A stretch of 64,000 bases of DNA, taken from contig NC_064761.1 in the NCBI RefSeq assembly GCF_011397635.1, positions 25,089,643 to 25,153,642 of the forward strand, given 5' to 3'. Source of the DNA: Epinephelus fuscoguttatus. Lineage: Eukaryota; Chordata; Actinopteri; Perciformes; Serranidae. The stretch's first letter is position 1. Every line of letters starts with the position of its first letter. The position numbers and the translations under genes are program-made. The notes under the pieces were generated by a model that did no database searches, was not told where the DNA came from, and worked only from the letters and a program-made list of their open reading frames with translations. Positions 51,501 through 63,664 of this stretch are shown here, in pieces.

Positions 51501-54398
51501 CCCTTCTGTGCAGAGTTTGCATGTTCTCCCCGTGTCAGCGTGGGTTTTCTCCGGGTTCTCGGGCTTCCTCCCACAGTCCAAAGACATGCAGGGTACTTGG
51601 TGACTCTAAATTGCCCGTAGGTGTGAATGGTTGTCTGTCTCTATGTGTCAGCCCTGTGATAGTCTGGTGACCTGTCCAGGGTGTACCCTGCCTCTCGCCC
51701 AGTGTCAGCTGGGATAGGCTCCAGCCCCCCTGCAACCCCCAACAGGATAAGCGGTTGTGGAAATTAATGAATGAATATTGACTTTTAAGGATAAATACTC
51801 GTACAAGAGCTTTGCTTGATAGCTAATGCAGAGTTGTAGAAGACTTAACCCCTGTTGTTTTAACTGTAGCTGTCAGTAAGTTTAAGAAAAAGTAAAATTG
51901 TAATTCCTATATTTTTGGATAGAGGGTCAAATTTGTGAAAAGTTACTTAACTCTACTGTTGCTGTTTTGTTTGTTTTCAACATTAAGCACGTGATAGTTG
52001 GAAGAAGAAATATTTTGAAACCAAGAAGGCCACTGCACCGTTGGAGGAAAATCTGAGAAACTTACGACAAGAGTTGGAGACATTTTACAACAAACTCCTG
52101 CACCAGCTCCAGGCCAGAGATAACCGAGGGAAACCAAGACGACATGGCAGATCTTCCATAAAGGTAAAATCACATTGAGCTGATGTATGTCTGTTTCTGA
52201 CTTTTATCGATAAGAAGGCAAAAATAATTATTAACTCAGAAGATTCCTTAACTTTATTCGTAAACAGACTGAGTCCAAGTGAGTTGAAGTGGCAATATAT
52301 TACCATACTTCTACTATAATTGACTTGTGGCAGAAAAAAACTATAAAAGGAAATGACTGATTTGGAAAATCATGAATTTCAGAACGAGCTCATCATTCAG
52401 ATCATGACAGAGAGCCATGAGATCGACAACCTGAAGAGGAAGATAGAGGATGCTAAGATGAAGCTGGTGACAGAGATAAAGGTAATTTTTTATGAATCTA
52501 TCCAAATACCTCTATAATAGAAGTAGCTGTTGTTGTACAACTAAGGAAGCTGAGAACTAGTTGGTCAACAGGCATATTTAAAAAACCCATTGATTATCCT
52601 TTTCAACAACCTACAGATATTATGTGTGTTAACATACTGTGCTATAAAGACATACATTGTCAGGACTACAGAGCAAATCAGCACATTTGAACAGTAAATA
52701 TAAAATTATTTGAATGAAAAAATGATTAATTTTATCTTTACATTTAATGTTAAAGGGGGTCTTTTGTTAAGGCATGATCGTCTCATAGCAGTTGTGGAAG
52801 ATGTATTTAGATCATTTACTTAAGTAAAAGTCGTAATACCGCACTGTGAAAATACTTCACTGGAAGTAAAGGTCCTGCATTCAAAAATGTTCTATCCATC
52901 TAAAAGCATTATTAATTATGTTTTTGGATCAATGCTTCTGCTGTGTTACTCTGTTTTGCATTTTACTGCCGTAAATGTTTAAGGCTGAGCTCATTTTAAT
53001 TCCTTTATATACTACTGGGTGGTTTAATCTAGTGCAATGCATCATGTTCTATAATATCATCATATGTTTGTAGCATCATTGTCTTGTGAGAACCACATAT
53101 CTGTAAAAGTCAGTGTTTCATAAGCTCAGAAAAACAGCGGTTTTCAGCTTTGCGATGATGCGTTTTCCAGCTCATCTATTTAGTTTTTTACCAGTTTATT
53201 TAGGTTAAGTAGTTCAAGAAACAAGTCCTTTCAAATTCATCAAATTTGGGGATACATGGCTTTTTACTGGACTGAAAGCGTATGAAGAAATTATCTTAAT
53301 AGGAACTAGTAATTAAAGCTGTCATGCAGATGTAGTGAAGTAAAAAGTACATTTGACCTGAGATTTAAAAGTATAAAGTTCCTTTAAAATGTAAATACTT
53401 ACAGCAAAGTACAAGTATTTTGAATTTGTACTTAAAGATACGGTTGGTAACTTTTATGAAAATAAATTTGTGTCATATTTGCTGAAACTGTCACATGTCC
53501 CTTCACCCATCCTGCCTCTAAGAACAGCCAATCGGAGCTGAAGAGTCCCTAACACAGCTGTCAATTATGTCAATTGCTCCGTGTACCACAGCCAAACTGT
53601 CAAACAAGGCAGCACTGATCAAATATAAATCAAGTTTCTGTTTCTGCATTGCCTTTTTCTCCCCTCAGATGTTTTTAGAAACATATTTTAGTGTACTGTT
53701 TAGCTGTAAAATGAGAAAGTTGGTCCATCTGGTGGGCGGTGCTTAGGGCTTCCATTTGACTGTATTCAACTTGTCAGCCAGGTCACAAACTTTCTCATTT
53801 ACAGCTAAACAGTACACTAAAATATGTTTCTAAAACATTTGAGGGGAGAAATAGACAATTCATTAACAGAATCTTGATTCATAATGATAAGCCATAATGA
53901 AGCCAGTGACATGACTGACTCCTCTACTCTGATTGGTTGTTTCCATTGAGGTGCAATGAGACTATTAGAAGCAGTTTGTAGTCAGCGGAAGATTACTTTT
54001 TTCTCAGATTATTATCTCATTCAGTGCTGTGTAGCTATAGAGACAGTTTAAGCAAATGTGAAACACTGTTTTTTTTTTTTTTTTTTTATTAAAGTTACCA
54101 ACTGTAGCTTTAAGTACAGTACTTGAGTGAATGTACTACATTACATTCCACCACTGCCTAATAGCTGGTGTGCCATCTGATGTATCGTATTAACAACTTG
54201 TTTTTTTTTTTGTTGTTGTTGTTTGTTTTTTAATGAATGGCTGCATAGTTGAGGAAACAGGCTGCCACAGAGCTGAGGGCCCTGAAGGCTGAACTGGCCC
54301 AGAAGAAGAGCCAGTCCTCTCACCATGGTCCCACGGCCACTCTGGGCTTTGGAAATACCACACGGGAAAGACCTCAAGCTCAAAGCACCTCCATCTAA
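45517..54398 (+). CDS. spata1: Spermatogenesis-associated protein 1
   Basis: A testis-associated protein of uncertain biochemical role. Twelve exons: 45517-45576, 45729-45835, 47032-47149, 47351-47404, 47809-48232, 49701-49866, 49961-50021, 50337-50442, 50839-50964, 51988-52163, 52383-52481 and 54249-54398, giving 548 residues. The N-terminal half matches the family (FVELHVLYVPDDQWNVKLNK, FISAGFIRVYPDITLKTLR, SFLKCVGRSLALVK, KTFAPPYAPQPELYLLPS). Residues about 186-204 are 19 consecutive Glu, followed by D-E-E. The C-terminal half, from exon 9 on, is a charged coiled coil (EELIEEIKLVREERKQLEW, NLRNLRQELETFYNKLLHQL). The start of exon 6 is uncertain: a CAG acceptor at 49700 was chosen because it keeps frame and has a pyrimidine tract; an AAG site 17-18 bases further on would also keep frame. 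The gene is head to head with gng5 and tail to tail with ctbs. Confidence 0.88.
46485..46870. repeat. Probable LINE-derived repeat in spata1 intron 2
   Basis: The stretch from TTATTTATTTAACCTTTATC to GCTTAACTCTGTCCGTACCC resembles decayed retrotransposon 3' sequence. The class was not settled, and no reading frame supports it. Confidence 0.35.
48025..48090 (+). repeat. spata1: Coding GAG/GAA repeat (poly-Glu tract) in spata1 exon 5
   Basis: Nineteen Glu codons in a row, mostly GAG with GAA interruptions at both ends, then GAT GAG GAG. Such tracts often vary in length between individuals. Confidence 0.95.
48356..49352 (+). mobile_element. TTAA-flanked element in spata1 intron 5
   Basis: TTAA at 48352-48355 and 49353-49356. 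The ends AGGAGCAGTGTGTAAG and the complement of CTACAAACTGGACCT form an imperfect inverted repeat. TTTAGTGGCATCTAGTGGTG, AGAGGTCTCTTCCTC and ATCCGCCGTAGTCTTTTCC mark the family; the AGAGGTCTCTTCC part also occurs at 41880-42120. Non-coding. Confidence 0.75.
50560..50690 (+). repeat. Short tandem repeat in spata1 intron 8
   Basis: Three imperfect units of about 60 bases, each with CTTTCC/CTTTGC, TGCACGTGGAAGGGCAG-like and TGCTCTCTC words. Confidence 0.7.
51425..51775 (+). repeat. tRNA-derived SINE, complete copy
   Basis: It begins GGCGGCACGTTGGTGCAGTG, holds TTTGCATGTTCTCCCCGTGT, GTCCAAAGACATGCAG, GTGAATGGTTGTCTGTCTCT and CCTCTCGCCCAGTGTCAGCT, and ends AGGATAAGCGGTTGTGG plus AATGAATGAAT. It is in spata1 intron 9. 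Confidence 0.88.
52790..54160 (+). mobile_element. Dispersed repeat with CAGTGGTGGAA-type ends, interrupted
   Basis: The left end GCAGTTGTGGAAGATGTATT with TACTTAAGTAAAAGTCG and the right end GTACTTGAGTGAATGTAC with TTCCACCACTGCC form inverted ends of a common teleost repeat. A second element (53436-54109) is inserted near its right end. It is in spata1 intron 11. Confidence 0.75.
53436..54109. mobile_element. TTAA-flanked element nested in the repeat above
   Basis: TTAA at 53432-53435 and 54110-54113. The ends AGATACGGTTGGTAACTTTT and the complement (AAAGTTACCAACTGTAGCT) are inverted. An internal inverted repeat of about 50 bases (ACATATTTTAGTGTACTGTT and complement, about 53680-53735 and 53782-53835) is also present. 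No coding capacity. Confidence 0.88.
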
Positions 54399-54691
54399 CT
54401 TTGAACAAAACTGTTCTCTGGCTTTAACTTTGCTGGGACAGCATTAGATCTTGATGTTATACAGCTGTACTTTCTACATATCATACTACTTTGTACCAGA
54501 GTTTTGTATTTTTGTGCTGTTGCTTTTTCTGCGTTTTATTATTACTTCATGTTTGATGTGATCTGATTTGTTCACAATGTTAATTCTGTTGACTTCTCAG
54601 ATTTCTCAGGTGCTGTAATCTTGTTAGGAATGAAACTCAAATGTTTAGCTGGTTATGTAACTTCAGTAATTTGCAGATTCATCAGAAAATA

Positions 54692-54774
54692 TTTATTTAT
54701 GAAAAGCATAAAGTGCAAAGATCTCAGTAAGCCCAGTATCGGTCAGACAAAATTACTGTTGGTGTCACATTAAA
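54692..54774. terminator. Overlapping 3' ends of spata1 and ctbs
   Basis: A minus-strand AATAAA (TTTATT at 54692-54697) would serve ctbs, about 320 bases after its stop. The first plus-strand candidate for spata1 is ATTAAA at 54769-54774, beyond it. If both are used, the two transcripts overlap by about 80-100 bases. Confidence 0.4.
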
Positions 54775-55018
54775 AAGATTGGTTGTCTTTTTTTTTTTCA
54801 GAGAACCACAATTATTTCAGTTTGCACAGAGGAATGTCTGAGACATCACCACATTCAGTAACAACAGCAGTAAAAGACACAGTAAAATCTTAAGTGCAAG
54901 TATGCATCCTTGAACAGAAGGACGCCACACCCCATTACTGCTACAAAGGGATACATTGACTTAGCAACAATCAGGAGGGGTGATGGAAATTTATGCAGCA
55001 GTGTTAAGTGTATCCCAG

Positions 55019-58000
55019 CTAGCATCCTAAGAGTGCATTCCACATCATCGCAGACTGCTGCCTGGCGACTGGTTCATCGCTGTAGTCTAGGATGTTGCCA
55101 TTCCACATGCCAATGCCCCTCAAACCCTTAGATTTCACTGATTCCGCCTTTGGACAAATACTCTGTGGGTCATCGTACCAAACCTGATGCATCTGTCCTT
55201 GCAGGTCCTGTGGAAAAACAGGGTATATGAAGAAATCCTGAAATTAAATTTAATGCCTTTTAAGACCCTTTCCATAAAATTTTAAGACCTCATGTCAACT
55301 GTCATAGTAATAGGATGTCATAAAAAAATCAATACCATAGTATATGATAAAAAAGTCATAGTATAACAGCTGTCATAAAAAAGTCATTTAAAGTCATAAT
55401 GTAGTATGTCATAAAAAGATCATAAAGTCACAGTATAGTATGTCATAAAAAAATGCAAAAAAGTCAGTATATATAGTGTGTCGTAAAAAAAAAGGTCACA
55501 AAAAAGTAATTTATTATATGTCGTCAAAAATTGCAACAAAACATCATGGTATAATATGATGTCAAAATTCCAGAAAAAACATAATTGTATAGTATGTTGT
55601 CAAAAATTGCCGAAAAAAGCCCCATCATTATTTAGTATGTTGTCAAAAATTGAAACAAAACATCATAGTATAGTATGTTGTCAAAATTTTCAAAAAAGTC
55701 ATAGTAAAGTATGTCGTCAAAAATCACACCAAAAAAAGTCATAGTATGTTGTCAAAAATTGCATCAAAACATCATAGTATAGTATGTTGTCAAAATTTTC
55801 AAAAAAGTCATAGTAAAGTATGTCGTCAAAAATCACACCAAAAAAAGTCATAGTATGTTGTCAAAAATTGCATCAAAACATCATAGTATAGTATGATGTC
55901 AAAAATCCCGAAAAAAAGGTCATAATAAGGTATGCTGTCAAAATCGCGAAAAAACGCCATATGTCATCAAAAATTGCGAAAAATCTTCATAGTATAATAT
56001 GTCCTCAAAAATTGCTAAAAACTGTCATAGTTTAGTGTGTCATCAAAAATTGCGTCAAAACGTCATGGTATGGTATGTCGTCAAAAATCCAGAAAAAAAA
56101 GTCATAGTATAGTATGTTGTCAAAAATTGCAAAAAATCTTCATAGTATAGTATGTCGTCAAAAATCGCACCAAAAAAAAGTCATAGTATAGTATGTTGTC
56201 AAAAATTGCATCAAAACATCATAGCATAGTATGATGTCAAAAATCCTGAAAAAAGGTCATAATAAGGTATGCTGTCAAAATCGTGAAAAAACATCATAGT
56301 ATAGTATGTCCTCAAAAATTGCTAAAAAATGTCATAGTTTAGTATGTCGTCAAAAATTGCATCAAAACGTCATAGTATAGTATGATGTCAAAAATCCAGA
56401 AAAAAAGGTTGTAATAAAGTATGTCCTCAAAAATCACAAAAAAAGGTCATAGTATTGTATGTCGTAAAAAATTGCGAAAAAGGTCATGGTTTAGTATGTC
56501 GTCAAAAATTGCAGTAAAGTGTCATAGTATGGTCTGTCATCAAAAATCACAAAAAAACGTTATAGTATAGTATGTCGTCAAAAAATGTGAAACATCATCA
56601 GTCAAAAATTGCGAAAAAACGTCATGGTATGGTATGCCTTCAAAAATCCCCAAAAAATGTCATAGTAAAGTATGTCGTCAAAAATTGCAAAAAAAAAACA
56701 TCATGGTTTAATATGTCGTCAAAAATTGCATCAAAACATTTTAGTATAGTATGATGTCAAAAATCCAGAAAAAAAGGTCATAATAAAGTATGTCGTCAAA
56801 AATCACAAAAAAAACCATCATAGTATAGTATGTCATCAAAAATTGTGAAAAATCGTCATAGTTAAGTATGTTGTCGAAAATTGCAACAAAATGTCATAGT
56901 ATGGTCTGTCATCAAAAGTCACAAAAAAACGTTATAGTATTGTATGTCGTCAAAAATGGCCAAAAAAAAAAGTCATAGTATAGTATGTCATCAGAAATTG
57001 CGGGAAAACGTCACAGTTTAGTATGTCGCCAAAAATTGCATCAAAACGTCATAGTATAGTATGATGTCAAAAATCCAGAAAAAAGGTTGTAATAAAGTAT
57101 GTCGTCAAAAATTGCAAAAAAAGGTCATAGTTTAGTATGTCGTCAAAAATCGCAACAAAGTGTCATGTATTGTGTGTCATCAAAAATCCAGAAAAAATGC
57201 CATAGTATAGTATGTCGTCAAAAATCGCAAAAAAAAGTCAGTATAGTATGTCGTCAAAAATTGCAAAAAATGTGATAGTATAGTATGTCGTCAAAAATTG
57301 CAAAAAAACATCATAGTATGGCATTCTTGTCAAAACTCCTGGAAAACGTCATAGTAAAGTATGTCATCAAAAATCACGAAAAAATGTCATAGTAAAGTAT
57401 GTCATCAAAAATTGCTAAAACACGTCATAGTTTAATATGTCATCAAAAGTTGCAAAAAAAACGTCGGGGGCGTCGGTGGCTTAGTGGTAGAGCAGGCGCC
57501 CCATGTACAAGCCCCATGTTGCCGCAGCGGCCCGGGTTTGACTCCGTCATAAATGTCATAAATGTCATAAAAAATGGTATTAATCTCACAGTATAGAATG
57601 TCATAAAAATTCATTTAAAAAAGCCCAGTAGTTTCTCGTGAAAAAAAAAAATTATAATAAAAGGCATAGTATAGTATGGCATAAAAAATGTTATTGAAAA
57701 AAAGCAAATGTATAGTATTTCATAAAAATGTCATAAAAAAATCATACAAAGTCAAAAATCTTAATCATCAAGTCACTGTATAGTTTGTCACAAAAAATTA
57801 ATTTAAAAAAGTCAACGAATAGTATGCTATCAAAAAATGTTATAAAAAAAGTTCCTCTACAGTATTTCATTTAAATGTCACAAACAAATCATGAATTTCA
57901 TAGTGTAGTATGTCACTGTATAGTATGTCACAAAAATATGAAAAAGTCAAAGTGTAGTATGTCGTAAAAATTTAATTACCAAAGTAATTGTATAGTATGT

Positions 58001-61000
58001 CATGGTATAGTACGTTATATAGTATGTCAGATTCCATTTAAAAAAGTCAATGTACAGTATGCCTAAAAAATGTCATTAGAAATGTCATAGCACAGTCTGT
58101 TTTAATGTATGTAAATGTTTTTATGTCTGTAAATGTTTTTTTAGGTATGCCATAAACTTGTCATAAAAAAGACATTGTATAGTATGACATAATCTAATGT
58201 GTGCCAAAAAAAGAAATAATTCATGAGATGTTGCTAAACAATAAAACATCTAACCAAAACACAGTTGTATATTTTAAGACAAATTAACACAGAATTAGAG
58301 CATAAAACATATCGCTATGCTAAAGACAGCACCTTGTAGTTGAAGTAAGGAGCTTTCTGCTTGTCGTCCCAGAGCCTGCCAGACAATGAGCTGTTGACCT
58401 GCGTCATGATCCACTTGTATGTTTTCTGTTTTCCGGCTGCATCACTGCAGGGAGCTCCACGGAAAGGAACTTTCTCTAGAGAACATACTCCCTCCTGGTA
58501 TGGGACAAGACGTCGAGGAATATCTGTGTGAATAATTGATAGCAGTAGCATGCGTTGCCTTCAATAATATTTTTCAAGATGGTAAAAAAACGACTTAAGA
58601 AATCGCAGGGGAATGAGTCACATATTCATCTGTGTATATCTTTTGTATCTGTATTTTATACACAAAGGCAATTTCACATGCTTTACATAATGCATTAAAC
58701 CATAAGGCTGGTATTATTTTAATCTTTTTCTTGTTGTCATTAAATCTTGTGAAAGTACAGACACAATGCTTCAGTCTGTCTTTTAATACTTTCTGACTTC
58801 CCTGCCCTGTCTGAAGCATTTACTGGGGACTATTTTGAGCAGCATATAAATACTCATTAAGTGCTTCAGTGGGTAGTTATAGCAGCAGTAGTCACAATGA
58901 CAACACTACCATGAGGCTGATGGTGATGTCCCAAGTATCACTGGACAAATTAAAGTTTTGACCAGAAGATGGCGCTAGATTAAACGTTAAAGGATCACAA
59001 AAGTCAGTAGGAGTCATCCTTCGAGGACCATGGCTAAAAATATAGCTTACCAGACTAAAAACACTCAACAACTAACATTTTAACTGTACACACACATCCG
59101 ACCTGGGAAAAGTTGAGGCATGGGTAGTCATAGCCATACCACGGCACTCCCATCACCAGCTTCTTTGGATCGATCTTCAGACTCAAAAACTGGTCATAAC
59201 CTTAAAAGAAAGGTAGGAGGCATTTTACATGGTGGTGATGAGTAGCTTTGTATTGACAAGCTGATTCATTCTCAGTCAGTACTTAACAACTGGACAACAA
59301 ACCATTCAGTGTTTGAGAGAGTGGGGCATTTGCCATCGCAATACAGTCCCCCATGATCTGGCTCTGTTCATCATAGGACATCACAAACACCAGGTCACAG
59401 GATTCAGCGATGGCAACGTAGTCATAGCAGCGCTTGTCGATACAATTTGGTGACCAGGCAACGTCAAATGAGACCTTAAGATCAGGACAAGGTAAATAAA
59501 ACATTGAGAACATTCAGGTTAGGGAATGCTTACAGCCCCTCATTCATCATTTTCTTGTCTGGCTAATTCCTATTTAGGGTGATGAAGGGATTTGAGGCTT
59601 GTCAAGGATCCATTAGGGAAACAGAAAAGGGTATCGGGCTAACCCAAGCTGCATGTTTTATTGGAGAACTTTATCAAAACATTGTTCACCTGTGAACCTG
59701 GGATCTCCCTGTGGAATGCCTCAGTGGTCTCTTTGACCAGGGCTGTCAAAGCATAGTACTCCGGCGAGCCCTCGTCCACCGCTTGCTCGATGTCGATGTT
59801 GATTCCATCCATATATTGAATCTTGGCCAAGCTGACCCTCTCTGCTATCCATGCCGTCCTGTTTTGTTGTTCCATAATGTAGGAGAGGGGAACGTCACCT
59901 TTACCCACCAACAAGGGAAGAGAGATGGACATGAACGGCAAGGAGCAAGAAGAAGCATTACAATTTATTTAATATTTGATTGGCTAAAAATAAGTAACCT
60001 TTTTGACAAGGGGATTCATTCCCTTGGTGACATTTTTGGGGACAGGGGCCTATACTCCTTTGAAGAACTCACATTCCGGTTTAATTTACAACATTCCACT
60101 TTTTATTTCTACTTGCAGCTAAGAACAGCCATGAAAACATATGGTGTACCTTGGCAAGGTCCACTGGAGGAGCACTCTTTGATCAAGCTTTTGCGTCAGG
60201 CCCGGGAATCAAGAAAAATTGTATCTAAACCATATCGCTATTTCCTAGAAAAATCATATGTTACTCTGCCAGTCAATGCGTCTTGGCGGGCAGATATCCC
60301 TGACCTGGATCCCGACTTCAGCTGGGATGGTGTCTGGGATACAGTTAAACAGTCATCCAGAAATCCTGACCACCAACAGATCCATCTAAATTTCATTCAC
60401 CGTACATATATGACTCCTTGTAAACTTTACAGTATGAAACTTAAAGATAATCCGAACTGTACATTATGTTTTACAGGCACAGCAGGTACCTTTTTCCACA
60501 TGATTTGGGAATGCCCAGGTGTTGCTAATTTTTGGAAAATGGTGCAGGGAGTACTGTCCTCGTTAATGTCCATTCCTATCCCCTGGTCCCCATCTGTTTT
60601 TATTTTAAATGATCCCTCTCAACTGAAACTTCCAAAATTCCCAAAGCGCGTGTTTCTGGCTGGCCTGACTGCAGCTATAAAGATGGTTGCAACAAGGTGG
60701 ATACCTCCCCACATATTAACTCGACGACAGTGGCTGCTTAATTTCATAGATGTTGTGCTTCTGGAAATGTCCATAGCACGCGTCCATGGGGCAAGGGAGG
60801 AGGTGACAATGTGCTGGGCTCGAACAGTGGAGGCTCTCAAAGGCCTTTTGGTGTGAGCCCCCCCCCCAGGACACACAGTCCTGTTTATATGCAGTCGTGC
60901 ATACTTGGATTTACGTGCCCCTACATGTCATTTATCACATAAAATATGGAAAAGTGAAACAGCTGAACTGCTTTTACTTCTTTTCTCGTTTGCTTCAAAA

Positions 61001-61700
61001 CAGATTTTTGTTTTTTTTAGTTTTCTAGCAGTGGCAGACTGGTTCAACTGTGCAAACCCTGCCTTGCTTTCACTCCTTTAGCAACGTTCTTGAAAAGGTC
61101 GACTCAGCTTTGCGATATTTCCGCATATCCAAAAACCTGTTGATATCCAAGTCTTTCATAATGTTTAAAACTCAGTGTGTTTCTTCTTCCAACTAGAGAT
61201 GTGGGCTTTTTTTGGGCATGCATCTCTACCCCACAGGCTTCTTGGTTTGTGTACACCACACTGGGCTGGACATAAAAAGGCAAAAGATCGCTGCGGTCGC
61301 AAATTGCGGTGAGAACTCCAATTGAGATGTATATTTTGAATGCGCTGTATACACATCCAAAGAATGCTCCTAAAACCCAAATAATATCAACATATCCTGC
61401 GTCATAATCTTATAATGCTTCATATTCGGATTTATAGTGGATAATAGTGTGCATGTAAACATGGTCAGTGAATATCTCATACAGCATTGTATCACATCAA
61501 CCTCTGACATTTATAAAACCACCGTGAGTCATGCTACAGTGAGGAGAGAAATTGACTCTACCTTTAAGTACAACCCGTGCTCCTTTGGAATGAGCGTAAC
61601 ACATGAGCTCGGCATCATATTTTCCAAACGTTGCCACTGTGGTCACCATGCTCCAGTTGTACGACTTCCATGTTTTTCCGCCCACGTCAAACACAAACAC
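55019..61700 (-). CDS. ctbs: Di-N-acetylchitobiase, missing first exon
   Basis: A lysosomal glycosidase (GH18 family) that splits the chitobiose core of N-linked glycans from the reducing end. Six exons on the minus strand: 61700-61562, 59898-59690, 59474-59303, 59200-59103, 58494-58333 and 55207-55019, giving 322 residues. The signal peptide and N terminus lie beyond the right edge. Motifs in order: VFVFDVGGKTWKSYNWS, FGKYDAELMCYAHSKGARVV, the GH18 catalytic stretch MDGINIDIEQ (the acid Glu codon is the complement of 59786-59788), FVMSYDEQSQIMGDC, VMGVPWYGYDYPCLNFS, KVPFRGAPCSDAAG and GLRGIGMWNGNILDYS. All catalytic residues are present. For exon 58494-58333 the acceptor was chosen so that NFSQ joins EGVCSLEKV, matching the family without a gap; an upstream acceptor paired with another donor would add about 12 residues. 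Confidence 0.93.
55310..57465. repeat. Long minisatellite of ~40-base units in ctbs last intron
   Basis: Roughly fifty imperfect units built on TCATAGTATAGTATGTCGTC followed by AAAAATTGCAAAAAA. Variants alternate GTCGTC/GATGTC/GTTGTC and TTGC/TCGC/TCAC. Larger blocks of several units also repeat (for example 55680-55740 and 55785-55850). Confidence 0.95.
57466..57545 (+). repeat. tRNA-like SINE head inserted in the minisatellite
   Basis: GGCGTCGGTGGCTTAGTGGT AGAGC gives a pol III A box (TGGCTTAGTGGTAGAGC) and, about 40 bases on, a B box (GGGTTTGACTCC). It differs from the SINE family at 51425. Repeat units resume on both sides, so it entered the array afterwards. Confidence 0.8.
57546..58210. 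repeat. Degenerate end of the minisatellite
   Basis: Units of TCATAAAAAA and GTATAGTATGTCA continue with many insertions and losses until about 58200. The same decay is seen at the other end (55250-55500). Confidence 0.8.
59980..60900 (+). pseudogene. L1-like ORF2 C-terminal part, antisense in ctbs intron
   Basis: The plus strand reads FDKGIHSLGDIFGDRGLYSF, EELTFRFNLQHSTFYFYLQL, then HRTYMTPCKLYSMKLKDNPN, CTLCFTGTAGTFFHMIWECP (the CxxC...HxxxxC region) and runs open to a stop at 60854-60856. The clade is that of fish L1-like elements but a different family from the copy at 11488. The reverse transcriptase is missing, so it is 5'-truncated; no target duplication was identified. The open frame joined upstream (59711-59970) is antisense ctbs and not part of it. 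Confidence 0.82.
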
Positions 61701-63660
61701 CTGAAGAAAATAAAACACACAAAGGTCACAGAGGCACAGGACTCTGAGATTAACTGCAAACTACATTCATACTCACTCTACAGTTTTTTTTTTACCAATT
61801 TTTTTTTATTAGGTAATAAATTCCCCAAAACTGAAACATGTAACAGACTGTGTAGTTTCAGTCAGTCTTACTTCTCTCTATACTGCCAAAAAAAGTACCC
61901 AAACTATTAGTAACAAATCAGGGCTGAAGATGTTGAGAGTAATAACCATTATTTGGATTATTGCAGCATGTATTGATTATTCTTCATGAGTTAAATAATA
62001 GTTTAGTCTAGCCTGAAAAATGTCCCAGATGTTAAATATCCATCAAAGGTTACCAAAACCCAAAGTGATGTCTTACAGTCTGACAAGGCCTGAAAATATC
62101 AAAAGTAAAATGCAAGCCATGTTTGGTACTTGAAAGTTGGCTAGAATGATTAGTTGACTATTGACAGAACAGGTTTTCCATGACTGTGGAAAGTCTGTAC
62201 TGAATCTGCCTTTGATTGATTTTCTAATGACTGACCAGTGGGTTAAGGCAGTGGTCCCAACTGGTGGGTCGTGGTCCAAAGGTGGGTCATGGGGCCATTC
62301 TGAATGGATTGCAGGTGGCTCGCAAACGTGTCAAGTTTGTGCAAAACACACTTTACTTTAAATTACAGTGAATTTCCGGTACAGAGCTTTTATTTTGAAG
62401 TGCTTTTTCCTGCTGTGCAATGAGTAAATAATGGACAACTACTTGACAGAGACAGCAAACTAGCTCAACGACATGGCCAAACACAAGTATGATGCTGAAT
62501 GTATTAAATTGTGTGAACCTTGAACTTACTGACTGGACCAGTTGGGAACCACTGGGTTAAGGGGGTGGTGATGCATTTAACTGATGATGTGTATGAATCT
62601 GTTAGCTGCTAACAGGCAAAGAAATGTGCTGCTTTTCCATCTAATTACGTCCCTTTCACTTAAGTTAGCTCAGCACAGTTGATTGCCGATCTTTTATCAT
62701 TGACACCCTGTGCTATTATTCTCCAATTACTACAAACACACATTCAGCTGACCAAGCATTTGCAAACATCGTCCCCATGGTCAGAAAAAAAACATGATCA
62801 AAATACTGTAGCATCTTTGGGAGAGAAGCAGCGCTACTGGGCAAAGGTTAGTGTAGTAAACACAAGGAAATTGTGTGACTGATGTTTCATTTTGCATTTG
62901 TGAAAAATACTGGTAAATTTTAAATAACACTTTTGTTTCCACAGAGCTGCATGGAAGAATGTCTGCAAGTCAAACCAGTGAGCAACCAGATGATATCAGG
63001 GCTCTAACTGGAATGCAGCTCTTACAAATGTTATTAGTTTCATCTGTTTGTCAAGTCCAATACACTCCTGTGAGAAGGGTCTATTAGCAGTATATGTCAA
63101 CTGTAACATATTAAACACTGATGACTGTACAGCTACCAAAGGGGTATTTACATTAGCATTCTGATATGTGAGTTTTGAAGCAACCTGAGTCATCTAACAG
63201 AAGTCCAAAAGGCCAAATGTGCCCAAAAAGGGGAACTTTCTCAAACATCATGAGACCTTAAAACAAACACAGCAGGCTGAATGCACAAGGAGGAACTACA
63301 GTCCCATGTGAAACTTAAAACAGAAACAACAGTAGAAAAGTTCAACAGATATTACTTTCTGCCATGCAGCTGATTCATCTGTAACAGTGTACAATGTATC
63401 CCCTTTTTAAGGTTAACATAAGTCAAAGGATGCCTTGATACTCTGCACCTGCAATATTACAAAAATAACCTCAAAATAAGCCAATTAAAAACCCATTAAC
63501 TCCCAGCTAACCAACAGAGAGGGGTCTGGGAGGTCATAAGACTCTTCTAGTTTCAACCTGCTTCTTCTTTAAGCACCTCCTCTTGTACAGAAAGCCCTAA
63601 ATAGGCTCGGACTGAGCTAGATTGCTAACTCCCTCGTTAACTATTTGCCTCCATGAACAC
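61701..63660. other. ctbs first intron or 5' flank, no exon recognised
   Basis: The missing ctbs exon 1 (signal peptide) was looked for on the minus strand and not found, so it should lie beyond 64000. A TGGTGGGTCGTGGTCC-type repeat at 62250-62330 and AT-rich DNA are present. Confidence 0.5.
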
Positions 63661-63664
63661 TGCA

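Noticed and set aside
57466-57545. Possible functional tRNA gene
   Set aside because: The A and B boxes are present but the acceptor stem and anticodon arm do not pair as in a tRNA; it is a SINE head.
55250-58210. CRISPR-like array
   Set aside because: The units have no unique spacers, the repeat is imperfect and the context is a vertebrate intron.
59711-60856. Plus-strand frame of 381 codons as one protein
   Set aside because: Its first part is antisense to a ctbs exon and the rest is a LINE C terminus; the join is accidental.
61437-61910. Plus-strand frame of 157 codons
   Set aside because: It is antisense to the first visible ctbs exon, with AT-rich intron sequence after it.
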